The translations under genes were made by a program, and so were the position numbers. The notes under the pieces were generated by a model. The model saw only the letters and a list, made by a program, of their open reading frames with translations, had not been told where the DNA came from and searched no databases. A stretch of 64,000 nt of DNA from Pseudoneurospora amorphoporcata (Eukaryota > Ascomycota > Sordariomycetes > Sordariales > Sordariaceae). Where the stretch lies: contig MU859089.1 of assembly GCA_033297205.1 (NCBI GenBank), positions 62,001 through 126,000 on the forward strand. The letters are read 5' to 3'. Positions 10,643 to 21,407 of the stretch are shown here, piece after piece. The number at the start of each line of letters is the position of its first letter. The first letter of the stretch is position 1.

Positions 10643-13600
10643 TTACTCCCATGGCCAAGAATCCTGGCCAAAACCATCAGAGAACTGTTCCATAGGCTCA
10701 TCAGGACCTAAACAGCCAGAGAATTCGATATCATCACTCAAACCATCAACAACCCCCCTATTCTGACCCGACCCGCCGTTGTCCACCTCTATCACATTCA
10801 CGCTTCCATCTCCCCACGGCCCATCAACCACAGTGCCCACCCTATCCAGAAGATTCCTCCCACAGAATACCTCCGCAAACCTCTCCGCCCTCTCGTCCTT
10901 CGACATCAACAGAAAGGCCGGCAAGCCGTACAGCTTACCCTCCTTTCCACCGATCGCAACCTCGTCATCAGGAACCTTGAGCATCCCAAGGATGACCTGC
11001 GCAGCAAACACATTCATCCCCGCTCTCCGCAGGAAAAGCTCCCAGCCTGTCTCCACAGGAAGCAGTATGCTCTGCCACTCTTGGGCTTCCGTTCCATAAT
11101 TGCATACCATAGCCGCCACCCACTTGGCCAGCGTCTCGGTACCTCCCCCAACATAGAAGACCTGTACCTCAGTTTGCGCCTGCAACCCAGCTGCGAAGCA
11201 CTGAAACTCAGCTAGGGCTTTGGCATCAGATTGGGAGAGCGGGTTCATGGTCTCGCTGTGTTTGTTGCCCTCTGAGATGAGAACAATGAGACGTTCATGT
11301 CGCATTGCTACGTTCTCAACTACGGTGCGGAAGGTTGGTTGTTGCTGCTGGCCTGGGGCTGCCGGCAGCGGTTTCTGTCTCAGCTTTACCATGGTCGTGG
11401 TCAAGATCCCTGTGGCTGGGGACAAGACAAAGTCGGCCTCGTCACAGCTTGGCTGCTTGCTACCAGGGGCCACATTTCCTGGTCTGAGTCTCTCATAGTC
11501 GCGTACAATGAGGTCAATACCTGGTAGCAGCTTCTCCAGATGGCTTGTGGCAATATCGGAGACTGCAGCAGACACAATTATCCGAGACGGCGTTTTAGAA
11601 GGGACAATATCTGGAGAAAGAGCAGGGATGGATGCGGGGGCAGGTTGAGTCCTGGGTTCCGTGGGCTTCGTGCTGGAGACGGCTGCAAATTGTGGTTGCG
11701 GCAGGGCCAGCTGATTGAAGAAGCGGATATGTCTGAGCTTGGCTTTTTTTGGCATGTTCATCTCGACAAAGTTTTCCACGAGCGCTTTGAAGTCGGTATA
11801 CTCACCTTCGAAACCCCTCAGTACATTTGTTGAACTTGGACGGTCCTGGTTGGTCGCTTCGAGGACCCGGATCAGAGGTCCAGCAACTGGTGAGGAGTGC
11901 CGTTGGAAAAGTTCAAGTTGCCTCTTCTTTCCTCGCAGAAGGCTTGACAGGTCCTGAGACTGCAACATGGAAAGAGAGGACGGCGACATCTTCGATCTGG
12001 TCTGTACATCCATGGATTCTTGAGCCTGACAGCTTTGGGATGACCTGCTGCAAGGAAGGGCTGTCTTGATGCTCGTAGTTGAGAGAACCAGTTCCCTTGG
12101 TGGGGAGGCACTGGGTACCCTTGGTCTCTCCTCAAGGAGTTCGTCTTCATCATCTTCGTTCCTACGCAGGAACAACAGCCCGGGCTTATCGACGAAATCG
12201 GCACTTGTTTGTATCGCCCCTTCCCTCGGTTCCTCCAGGAAGAAAGCAAGAACGCTTGGAACAACCTCAACCGCCTCTGTTATCAATTGCTTCTCCGCCA
12301 TATGGGCTAAGGGCGCCCATATCATTTGCTGCTCCTTGATGCTGTTCTTCGGCCACTTGAGGCCCTTCCAGTCAACGTGGGTCGATTTCTGTATCCATTG
12401 AAACATGGCTTGGGGAGTCCAAAGCTGTTCGTCCCATTCATAGGCAGGCATGGAGAACTCCATCACTGGAGCTGTGACTCGTGCCGTCGCATCAAGTGGC
12501 TGAAGTTGCTCCTGCTCAGCAGTGCGCATCACTCTTGTTGCGGTCGCTTCAAAGAACTCGCTCAGTTGTCCATCTAATACACCCCCTTCGTTTGGAATAT
12601 TGTCGCTTGTCATGAGGTTCTTAGCCTTTTTCAAATCGTCGGGGAGGAGGACGCGTGAAGGCGCGTTGCCCGCAAGAACGAGGCTGTCATCTGGCGGCAG
12701 CAGAGGTACTTCTATCTTGAAGTCACGTGGAATAAGTTCCGGGGAAGATGAAGATGATTTGGGCACCGAGAGTTGTCCGACTCTTATCATTCCCGATATG
12801 TCGATATCACCGTATCTTTCCGGTGACTTGGGCTGCTGGGAAGCAACGCCGCTCCAGAAGTTGTTGTCCTTGGAGAAAATTCTCCCTTCTAGTGCCTCTA
12901 GCTCTGCGCTCAAAGAAGAGTTTGGGTCGGATAGGATCGGGATCTCACAATCTCTGTCTTCAGGAACGAAATAGTCGGGTTCGGACTGTATTCGAGGGCT
13001 CAGTGGAGGAGTTACATACTCCACTCGGTTCAGCTAAGTTATGTCAGTTCATGTTCTTTTTGGTACCCGACGGATAATCACTTGGGTGCTACGTACCCCT
13101 GTGTACGTTGATATGTCTTCCATGAGTTCATGGTGCTCATCATCACTCCAGTCTGCCTTGAGACTCTGGGCCAAGAAGAGCAATGTGTCCTTAGTGACTT
13201 CGATTGTCTCCTTGGAAAGACTCTTCATAAGTGCCTCGTCGCCTTTCCGCGCACTTTCAGGAAACTCGAGTCCTTCCCCTTGCTCAACATCGACCGGATG
13301 CAATGGAAGGTGATGATCTGCTAACGGGACCTTTTGAAAGGCCTTGACTCGTCTCTCAAGCCTTCTGCAGTCCGCCTGGTGATCACTCCGCAGAGCAGGC
13401 TGTTCGACCTTGAGCTTCATCAACTCGGCGGTCTCTGTGAAGCACAGTTCTGCCATATGAGCTGCCGCCTCCCGGTCTGTGCAAGGCTTGCAGACTTGCT
13501 GAAGGAGTTTAAGGGACTCTGCTGACACAGACCATTGCTCTGCTTTTCCCAGGATGGGCCGAAAAGCGAGCTCTTCAAGGCGCTTTTCGGACTCGATGAG

Positions 13601-13831
13601 TTCTCCAAAGTCGGTCTCGATGAGGGTTGCCGCGATGCGATCATCTCGCTCAAGCAAACCCTTCCATGGATCTGACTTCAAGCTGTCAATGGTAAGGCCG
13701 TTGTGTCTCGCGTACTCGTCTGCATCTGGATCGTCTGAGATGGACTGATAACAGTCACTTGTCGTTGTGTGCGCATTGCTATGCAAAGAGTCGTTCGAAG
13801 AGATCAAATCGACGGTGGTTTCGAGGTTCAT
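10643..13831 (-). CDS. ZIP2: Zip2/SHOC1-like XPF-related meiotic crossover protein
   Basis: Probable member of the Zip2/SHOC1 family: meiosis-specific XPF-like proteins that with Spo16 bind branched DNA and promote interfering crossovers (ZMM group). Exons 13097-13831 and 10643-13033 join across a 63-nt intron (donor GTACGT) without frame change; 1041 residues. The N-terminal 700 residues are helical or disordered and not recognisable alone. The C-terminal part (about 11590 down to 10880) shows an XPF-like nuclease fold: DFVLSPATGI, a HERLIVLISEGNK strand, and WELFLRRAGMNVFAAQVIL leading into a helix-hairpin-helix region. The ERKxxxD catalytic triad of active XPF is absent; the strand reads SEGNKHSE, as in the catalytically dead Zip2 group. 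Family assignment is by pattern, not by alignment. Confidence 0.68.
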
Positions 13832-14879
13832 CTTCTGGTCTTGCGATCGTCAACGGTCTCGTCCCCTGGGTATGGATGTTTTTAAAGATGGTGGATGAGT
13901 GATGCCGGCATAGATAAAGATGTTAGAAAAACATCACAGATCATGGCGGGGTAGAAGCATGCTGTGGTGAGAATTTGGCCACACATCGATGTGTTCGCAC
14001 TCATCATTTCGAAAACTCGGTCTCCGCATCCGTCTCATTTCACCATCTGCGTTTTGCTGGTCAGTAGGAAGGAGCGATGCCTCACGCCTTCCTCACTTCC
14101 ACCCTACGTCCTCTGCGCCTTCCCATTGACAGAGGAAAGAGCAGAGCGGGAACCCGGCATATTCCACGCCTCCCACACTTTTGGCCTGTGCTGTCGAACT
14201 GTCTGACTCTTCGGGCAGTCAGCAAAGTCAACCTCCAGAGTCGGTTTCTTTTCGTATCTTGTGCAAGAACAATAACTGACAGAGACATGGGATCCATTGT
14301 CTCTCGTCATCTCGAAGTGGCGGATATTAACACGCAAACCCAGTGGTCAACAGCCCGATGAGACGAACCTTTACATGTGAGCTCGCCAGGCGAGAAGCAT
14401 CATCACGAATACTCTCGTGAGATATTTCCCCTTGGCTTGGCTTTGACCTTACTCTGGACGGCCCGTTGCCGCCAAAGGATCGCCCACCCGTTTGTGTTGT
14501 ATAACACACCCCAAGCTAAACCCTTTTAGGACAAAAAGTGCAGTCCCCCAGATGGTCTCTCAGATCGTCACAACGACAGACACCTCGACCTGCATACGGA
14601 TTCCTTTCCGAGACACGGGTTTAATGGGCAATTGAAACCCCCTCCTTCAATGCTCCTTCACAAGCTTTCCTGTATTTCGAGTTGCACGGAATCTCTTTAG
14701 TTGGTCGGCGCCACCAGTCAGCCAGTTCAATGCTACCTCAGCACTGTCTTGGATGTGAAGCTCTTATCTGTTAATGTTGCCATTACTTCGCCTGCCATTC
14801 ATTATCTAACAGCTTCCAGTTGCTTTTCTGAATTTGGTAACACTTCCCCCCGGATTCTTTCCCCCCAGCTTATCACGCT
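13832..14879. other. Intergenic: promoter side of the Zip2-like gene
   Basis: About 1 kb upstream of the Zip2-like start. Several overlapping short frames exist on both strands, none with family resemblance. Upstream exons of the putative gene at 14893-15202 could lie here. Confidence 0.4.
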
Positions 14880-14892
14880 CGGGCATGTCACC

Positions 14893-15202
14893 GTACAGCT
14901 TCTACAAAAATGGCAAAGACGTGGGAGCTGGGTAAATGGATTATCGAATCCACGTGTCGATGTGAAGGGTGAACTAGAGAGCGAGAAGTATGATATAGCT
15001 GCTCTCCAGCCCAGTGTTATGCGAAGCTCATTATACTGACTGATTTTGTGATTACAGGCACATTAGCCAGGGCCTTGATATGAACGAGGTTGAGGAGTTC
15101 TTGGGTAACCTAGAGTATTCTGATGAGGTTGATAACACTCCTACTGACAAGGGAAATATTTGGAGTAATGCCTGGAATCGTTCGTTCAGAAACTGTATTT
15201 AA
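14893..15202 (+). CDS. Possible 3' exons of an unrecognised spliced gene
   Basis: Two frames join cleanly across a textbook intron at 14988-15057 (70 nt; donor GTATGA, branch CTGAC about 20 nt before acceptor TTACAG). The exon before it is open back to 14701 without an in-frame ATG, so further 5' exons are needed; an AG at 14891-14892 (gtacag) could be its acceptor. The terminal exon 15058-15202 encodes a short acidic tail (...DMNEVEEFLGNLEYSDEV...) ending at TAA 15200-15202. I recognise no family. It may be a small gene, the end of a relic, or chance. The left limit is a guess. Confidence 0.28.
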
Positions 15203-15678
15203 AGGGCTTAGATAGTGTACAATCTAATGATGGCTTGTTTGTTAGCTTGGTACTCCCAGCATGCTAGACGATATCTATCCCGGATTGTCCCAAACATCAC
15301 AACGACAAAACGTAATAGGATACGGATCGGAAACGCATCAGTGAGATTCACGATAGCATACCAAATTTCTAAAACAGCATATGGAAGGTAATACTACGCT
15401 TCGGTTACAGAACGAAAAGGATCAATTGGATATGCAAACGCCTAGAAGTATTAACCAGGGTCTCGAGCTAACAACCAAACCAGTATTAGACTGTAGTTCA
15501 AGATAATATTGTTACACACGGCCATGCTATATGTTGTTGAAGAAGGACATTCAAGTTCGATGATAACGAAGCAGAACATACTTCGAGCTCATCGAACGAA
15601 AGCCGTCAACCTAAAACAATTGTCGGGCTAATTACGAGCAACTTCTTGTTATTTCCCAAATCCCCAAACCTTCCTCCA
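15203..15678. other. Intergenic, 3' flank of the Zn2Cys6 gene
   Basis: Moderately AT-rich sequence with no coding support, probably including the 3' untranslated region of the minus-strand transcription factor. Confidence 0.45.
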
Positions 15679-17805
15679 TCACCCAAACAAACTATGCAAC
15701 CCCGTCTGACTCATCACGTCCAGCCAATGCGTTCTCCTCGGCGTATCAATCTCCTCATCATACGCACTCCAAACCGCACGCAACAACTGCTTCGCCACCC
15801 CTATCGGCTTAGGCGGCAACGACAGCTCCAGCTGACCCAACCGATCAATAAGAATCGATCGAGCCTGCGAGATCTTGACTGCCTGCGCATCCTCCTCCCT
15901 ACACGAAAATGACGATGACGATCCAGGCCCAGACCCAATACCCGCAGTTAAGCCTGGAATTCCCAACCCATTAAATCCCAACCCCAAGTCTGCTGACGAA
16001 GACTCCAAACTCAACAAATAACTATACTCGCCCTGCCCCATTGCCATCTTACTATCAAACCGCAGTCCGCTGCCCGCACAGAGACAGAGTAAAGGCTGGA
16101 TACACCGTAGACTGCTCGCGGGTATCCGATCCAAGATCTCAGTGACATGTAATGCTAGGGGCGATACCCATTTCGTCCAGATGATCGCTGGATCTGGCAC
16201 GTCCTCCTCACCGAGGCTGAGGTCGGGTATCCGCTTGGCGGCCAAATCGGGGAAGGACTCGTAGAGTTGAAGGAGTGAACAGAGGCGGTAGGTCTCGGTG
16301 GCGAGGCGGAGATCTTTGTTAATATTTGGTGCTGTATTAGCGGCGTGCCTGTTACGGACCAAATCTGTAGAGGTAGTAGGATCGTCGACATCGTCCTCGT
16401 CGTCAGTGGGCACGTCAATAGCCAACAGTGCCTCTTCAATGCGTGTGGCTTCTTCGATGTTCTTCATCGCGCTTTGCAGGACCCGCATTGTCGTCCCGTC
16501 GTTATGTCGCCATCGACTGCGCGAGCGCCGACACAACGCGATAGCTTTGCCGAATAATCGAAACACATCCGCCGAGACGCCGGTCCAGGGATGAGGCGTC
16601 GACGGGATGAGAGTACCTTGGCCGGTGGGTAGAGGCGGGTCAGGCCAGCTGAGCATGTTCCTGAAGTCGTCCTCGTCGTCACTTACCACGCTCCGGAGCA
16701 TCTCTTCGTATATAAGACAGCCATTGAAGAAAGTAAGCAGTTCCTGGTCTTCAGGACTCAAAGTCCAGCTGCTCAAGGCTTGGAGGACGGCTCTCGCTTG
16801 CCGGAGGTACTGCTGCCCCAGCTGGCGGGCTTCCATCCAGCACATGGACGAGCTCATGCAGAAGAGAGAAAGCAAAAGGCCGCGCGGGAAGACGGCGCAG
16901 TGTTGCCCGTTGAAGAAGCTGACGAGTTCGGCTTTGATGGCCTCGGTTGCGAGGCGGGGTGCCATTCGAGCTGTCTCGCGCATCACGGCGGGAAGCTTTT
17001 CGACGAGGGAAGCGGCGGAGATGCTTTGCAGGGCGTAAAATACTGGCGGGGAGGAATTCCAGAGGACGGAGGTGAGACGTCGGTAAGGGTTGGAGTTGGA
17101 GTCGTAGGCGGACCAGGAGGTGCAGACGGATTTGAACCAGTGTTCGATGAGGAAGGAGCGGATGTCCACGACTGGTTGGGTGAGTGCCAATGCTTTACTG
17201 GGTTGTCTGAAAGTGCGTTTGTCGTGAGAGTGTTGTGTGGTCATCGGAGTGTATAAGCCATCTTGGTCTTTCGCGGGAGTCCCAGGTGAGTATAGGGGTA
17301 AATAGGATATAGACGGTGTCGGGAAGGATGCTGAGGGCGGCGGTGTCTCTGCATGGTTGGCTGGTGGAGTCTGAACAGGTGCTTTGGCAGTAGGCGTGGC
17401 ATCATGGACATCACTCGACGGAGGCTTTTCCTTGGATGGGACAATGGACGCGGATGCGGCAGTGATAAGTTGTTCAAAATTCTCTGGTTCAGTTGGCTGC
17501 GCTGGAAGAGCAACTTCGTGCTTGGTCGACCACTGGAGACGCTGCTGATAGCCAGGACATTCGAATCCTTTCTGGGCACAGTTCCGGCATCCTGGTTTTG
17601 TTTCATCGCATCGTAGCTATCTCCACAGAAGTCAGTACACTCGGCTCTGCGTCAATCACAGTCGTCATCCACAACTTCAAGGTGACACGGCATGAAACAT
17701 TGGAAGATAATAGGAGGCAAGACCACTTACGCGTCTGATCTTGCACGTCCGACAACCGCTCCTGGACTTCTGTCTATTTTTCATCGGGGCCCGAGTTTGC
17801 GCCAT
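15679..17805 (-). CDS. Zn(II)2Cys6 fungal transcription factor (Fungal_trans_2 type)
   Basis: Nuclear DNA-binding regulator of the Gal4-like binuclear zinc class; its targets are unknown. Exons 17731-17805 and 15679-17616 (intron 114 nt, phase 0), 670 residues. The splice falls inside the zinc cluster, and joining it yields all six ligands: Cys18, Cys21, Cys28, Cys35, Cys38 and Cys45 (CRTCKIRR then LRCDETKPGCRNCAQKGFEC). A linker rich in Pro, Ser and Thr follows. From about residue 150 comes the helical Fungal_trans_2 (DUF3468) region, with EHWFKSVCTSWSAYDS and LQSISAASLVEKLP as typical pieces. The last third includes acidic insertions. Such proteins commonly control nutrient use or secondary metabolism, but no cluster lies nearby to suggest a role. 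Intact. Confidence 0.9.
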
Positions 17806-19079
17806 GCTCAGTCGGTTCTAGTATTGCTTTAGGTCACCTTTCGAGACTAGTGCCTTGACTATTGCACAAGTAGTTGCCGGATACTGACTTGCCCAAGTTG
17901 TGAGAAGAGGCCTGGAAGATGAACATTGTGGTCGAAGTAGTCCAGGGCGGTGTTGAGGATGGATAGGAGCGAGAATGCGACCAATCCATGCCATGGCACA
18001 TGCCACCCTCGTCCCGATCTTTCCAGGATGGCTATGGACACACCCAGGTGAAAGGGACGAAAGGGGGGTCGTGTCAGTGATATCGAAGCCAGGCGGTAGA
18101 GATAATTGACTGATAAGACCGTCCATCGTAGCCAATGGTGATGGTCCCGACAGTCTAGTTAGCTCGATGCCTGTGTGCATCGACGAGCGGGGCTGGTCCA
18201 CTAAACATATCGGACCACCGCGGGTTGATGTGAGCTGAAGAGAGGCTCAGTTGTACACTGTACAGCTATAATTTTGATCCTCATGGCGGAAGTGAAAGTT
18301 GGGGGTCAATCGGGGGTCTTCCAAGCCACAATGCCAAGTGCCGGGTAGCAAAGCGAAATGTAGAATTTGATAATCCAGAGGCTAAAATGAGACTGGTGGT
18401 AATGAAACTTTCATATGTGATCCAAAGAGGATGGGTGTCTGGGTGTTATCAGTGAACGAACCCGGACAGCGAGCGGGTGATGAGGGGAAGTGGAAGGCGA
18501 CTAAGATATTTTTAGGATAGCTCTTATGACAGATAACGCTTATCCCCGACTCCGGGCGCTTCTTGTCCGGGCTTTGCTCCGATGCTTGACGAACAATTGC
18601 CGGACCCCTGGTCATGTTCCTGCACCTCATTCCGGCCCCGTCCTTGTACCCCCGGATGTCAAATGTCGGCGGGGACGGCTCCTTCCACATCCTTCAGGAT
18701 CCACTGCATGCGCCTTTCTCGCTTTAATTTATAGACTACCCGCCGTTTATCGACGGGTAAAGGTGAAATTGGCTGTGTTTCTAGTCCTGTGTTTTTTCTT
18801 GACCAACAGGCCAGGCTTGTCCGGGTTGTCATATGCAATATTCGTGGTCCTTTTCAATCTCTTCGATATAAGGAGCCATCGGGTGCTGTTTGGGGTCAGG
18901 TGTTAGAATAGGTAGGTTTCGGTGTTTGGTGTAAAGTCGAAGTTGGATTGCCGTGTACCTACATACGAGATTGGGAATGCGCTGTTGTGATGCCAGGTGG
19001 TCCCAAGCTAGCTTGCAGCGGTACCGACAGTTGCGCTTATAATTACTGAATATTTACCTACTAACAATAATCGTCAATA
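17806..19079. other. Intergenic: promoter side of the Zn2Cys6 gene
   Basis: About 1.3 kb between the transcription factor start and the tRNA gene. Several CCGG/CGG-rich words occur around 18540-18660, but no defined pair was assigned as a binding site. No coding region could be supported. Confidence 0.4.
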
Positions 19080-19170
19080 GGCAAGATGGCCGAGCGGTCT
19101 AAGGCGCTGTGTTCAGGATTCTTGAGTATCGCAGTCCGAAAGGGCGTGGGTTCGAATCCCACTCTTGTCA
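19080..19170 (+). tRNA. tRNA-Leu (anticodon CAG) with 11-nt intron
   Basis: Cloverleaf drawn by hand. The acceptor stem GGCAAGA pairs with TCTTGTC (one G-U pair), with discriminator A at 19170. The D arm is of Leu type (TGGCCGAGCGGTCTAAGGC). The anticodon stem CTGTG (19107-19111) pairs with CGCAG (19130-19134). Between them lie 18 nt: a 7-nt loop with CAG at 19114-19116 plus an intron at the canonical site after position 37 (19118-19128). There is a long variable arm, a T arm with GGTTCGAATCC (internal B box), and the Leu-type A box. Pol III stop signals TTTT at 19177 and T6 at 19187 follow. It decodes CUG. Confidence 0.93.
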
Positions 19171-19821
19171 CTAAACTTTTGCTGTGTTTTTTCCATCTCG
19201 GCAACCTTCTATCATCCATCCTTTCTTTTTTTTTACCTCTTGAGAGGGCGGGACAAAAGTAAAATCGAAGACTTTGCAGATGCAAGCATCTTGGGCATTA
19301 TATCTGATCAAGACGGAAACAGATATGGCTGGTGGGAACCCATTTTAGCCAATTACATTTGCAGGAGGACCTTCACGCCACGCGTCAACGGGGCATGCAG
19401 GCCTTAGCATAAAATATAATTGGTCGCGACCGGGGGGGGATAAATCCGGTTTGAATGAAAAAAAGCGGTAGCATGTTCAATTATTATCCTTTGTTTTCCC
19501 ACTCTCACTGCTTGTCTGACCTGTACAAAACCTATCTCACCCTATACGAAATGAGCCGAGGTGCCCTGACCCAAGTGGGCATATTCAACATCGGGATTGT
19601 CAGGGGCACGTTCAGAAAGCACATAAAATGAATATCGGGAGGAATGTAAACGTTGACCGTAGGTTCCAATCCACCAAAACAAGCAGTGTTAGACTGACTG
19701 ACTCTATAATATACCCAAGTTCCAAACTTCCATAATCAGACACAGAAACTAACAAAAGAAATCATCATATCCTCATAGCCCCAACTTCAAGGTTCAAAGC
19801 GGACTTGGCATCTACTTCAAC
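19171..19821. other. Intergenic: tRNA 3' flank and 3' flank of CoA-binding gene
   Basis: Begins with the pol III T-runs and continues to the stop codon of the minus-strand CoA-binding gene. No gene was seen. Confidence 0.45.
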
Positions 19822-20525
19822 CTAAAGTCTAGCAGCACCCAAACTCCTCTCCCCGTCAACCAGCACACACCACCCCTCGCCTCCCCATCCTCCTTTACCG
19901 GCAACGACAGTCTTGAAATTCTTATTCGCATACGCCAACACCTCATCGTCGAAGGTTCCAGGTTGGAGCCAAACAGCAGGGACGCCCAACTCATTGGCCT
20001 CCTGGAGCGTCTTAAGCGTGATGGCCGGGGCGGTGATGATGGAAACCGAGGTCTCCTTGGGGGATTCAAGCTCAGCAAGAGACTTGATGGCGGGATAGGA
20101 TTGGCCGTTGACGGTCAAGGCGGCACCTTGAGGGTTGATGGGGGTGGCGACGAGGTCGCGGTCTGCGTACCATTTGAAGACTGGAGAGGTGTTAGTGTGG
20201 GCGAGAGATGGGTGTATGGGGTACATGTGGATCTGGGAGGAGGAGGAGGGAAAGGAAAGGACGAAAACGAACCCTTGTAACCGAACTTCTCGGTGTTAGT
20301 GCTGGCGCCGACTACGGCGAACTTTGGGGAGGAGAAGAAGGTCTTGGCGGTAGCATCGGTGGCAGACATTTTGAAGGTTGGTGTTGAGGTGAAGAACTGG
20401 CGTTGTTGTTGTTGATAGCTTGGAGTGATAATGAAGCGTGGAAGAAGTTGGTGAAAGTGATGTTTTGTGCTGGACTCGAGGATGCGTTGTAGAGACAGAA
20501 ATGAAGGCCGTGATGTCAGGGACAT
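19822..20525 (-). CDS. CoA-binding domain protein (YccU type) with mitochondrial presequence
   Basis: Small Rossmann-fold protein of the CoA_binding_2 (YccU-like) family; the biochemical role of the family is poorly defined. Exons 20273-20525 and 19822-20180 with a 92-nt intron (donor GTTCGT); 203 residues. The join gives NTEKFGYKVFKWYADRD, the expected nucleotide-binding start, followed by TPINPQG and the conserved end of the fold (VPAVWLQPG). Before the domain lie about 52 residues with Arg, Ser, His and no acidic residue except one early Glu, ending RQFFTST just before a second Met (residue 53), which looks like a mitochondrial targeting sequence with a processing site. Starting at Met53 would give a cytosolic 151-residue form. 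Upstream lies an X-box-like dyad (20638-20674). Confidence 0.85.
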
Positions 20526-21407
20526 GCGGTCGTTTTATATGTTTACCGACAAGACTAGGGGTGTGCTTGACAAATAATCAAAGTGGTACCAAGGTGATCT
20601 GGAGCTAAAGTCAAGTTGCCTACTCTATTCTAGGACATTGTCTCCATGGCGACATTCGGTTGCGATGGAGACAAAGCCTCGCCGTCGAGGTGATGCTGTT
20701 CCCGTGTCTACGCCCCCTGGGCCCTGGAGCAGATCCCGTAGGAAGCTGGCCACCAAGACAGCCATATCCTAGGCATCCCCGCACTATCTATGGAGGACCC
20801 TGATGACGTGCCCACTGCGTGCCGTAGAGGTACATGTGATGTTAGTGCCCTCAGCCCCTACCATAACTAATCAGTAATTGATCCTGATGATCGTGTAACT
20901 GTATTCATTCAGGTACAGACATTGTCGATACTCGTTCGATGGTGATAGAGGTATGTATGGTGCTTCGTCGAAGGTACCTATTCTTGATTCAGAATGGGAG
21001 TTCCGATATCGCAGTTGCTATTCGGTGAATCAAGGCCAGGTGATGTGGAAGCAGGAGCAACCGAGGCTTGCGACGGAAACCGTCGGATCCGTGAACTTTG
21101 ACGATCAATCATGCCTCTTCTGAGAGCCAAAGGATGATTTGGAATGCCGGCGCGGGGTGATTTCTCCAGGGAGCGAACCGAGGAAGGATGATATGTCGCC
21201 ATCCATGAGCCGTCTCAGCGCCTCGATATTCGGATATAAAAAGCCCTGTGCCGTTGATGGGATATCTAGTTTGCATGTTGCCCCAGACAATATTGGTATC
21301 ACAACGTCAGTCACAGAATCATCCTTCGACGGACTTTTTTTTTTTAGCGACCACCCGGAGATTAATTTGTTTGAAGAGTTCGTGATTTGGTGCAATTGTT
21401 AGGGAAG
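20526..21407. promoter_or_regulatory. Divergent intergenic region, CoA-binding gene / methyltransferase
   Basis: About 880 bp between divergent start codons. It contains the inverted X-box-like pair listed separately; the rest shows no clear gene. Confidence 0.45.
20638..20674. promoter_or_regulatory. Inverted pair of RFX X-box-like sites
   Basis: A 37-nt dyad whose outer 10 bp arms (TTGTCTCCAT and ATGGAGACAA) are perfectly complementary. Each half, read outside-in, resembles an RFX/Crt1 X-box: GTCTCCATGGCGAC at 20640-20653 and, on the other strand, GTCTCCATCGCAAC (20659-20672). It lies 113 bp upstream of the CoA-binding gene start. RFX binding is inferred from the consensus only. Confidence 0.5.

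Noticed and set aside
17818..18201. 127-codon minus-strand frame just upstream of the Zn2Cys6 start
   Set aside because: No in-frame continuation into the zinc cluster and no family resemblance. It is more likely promoter sequence of the transcription factor.
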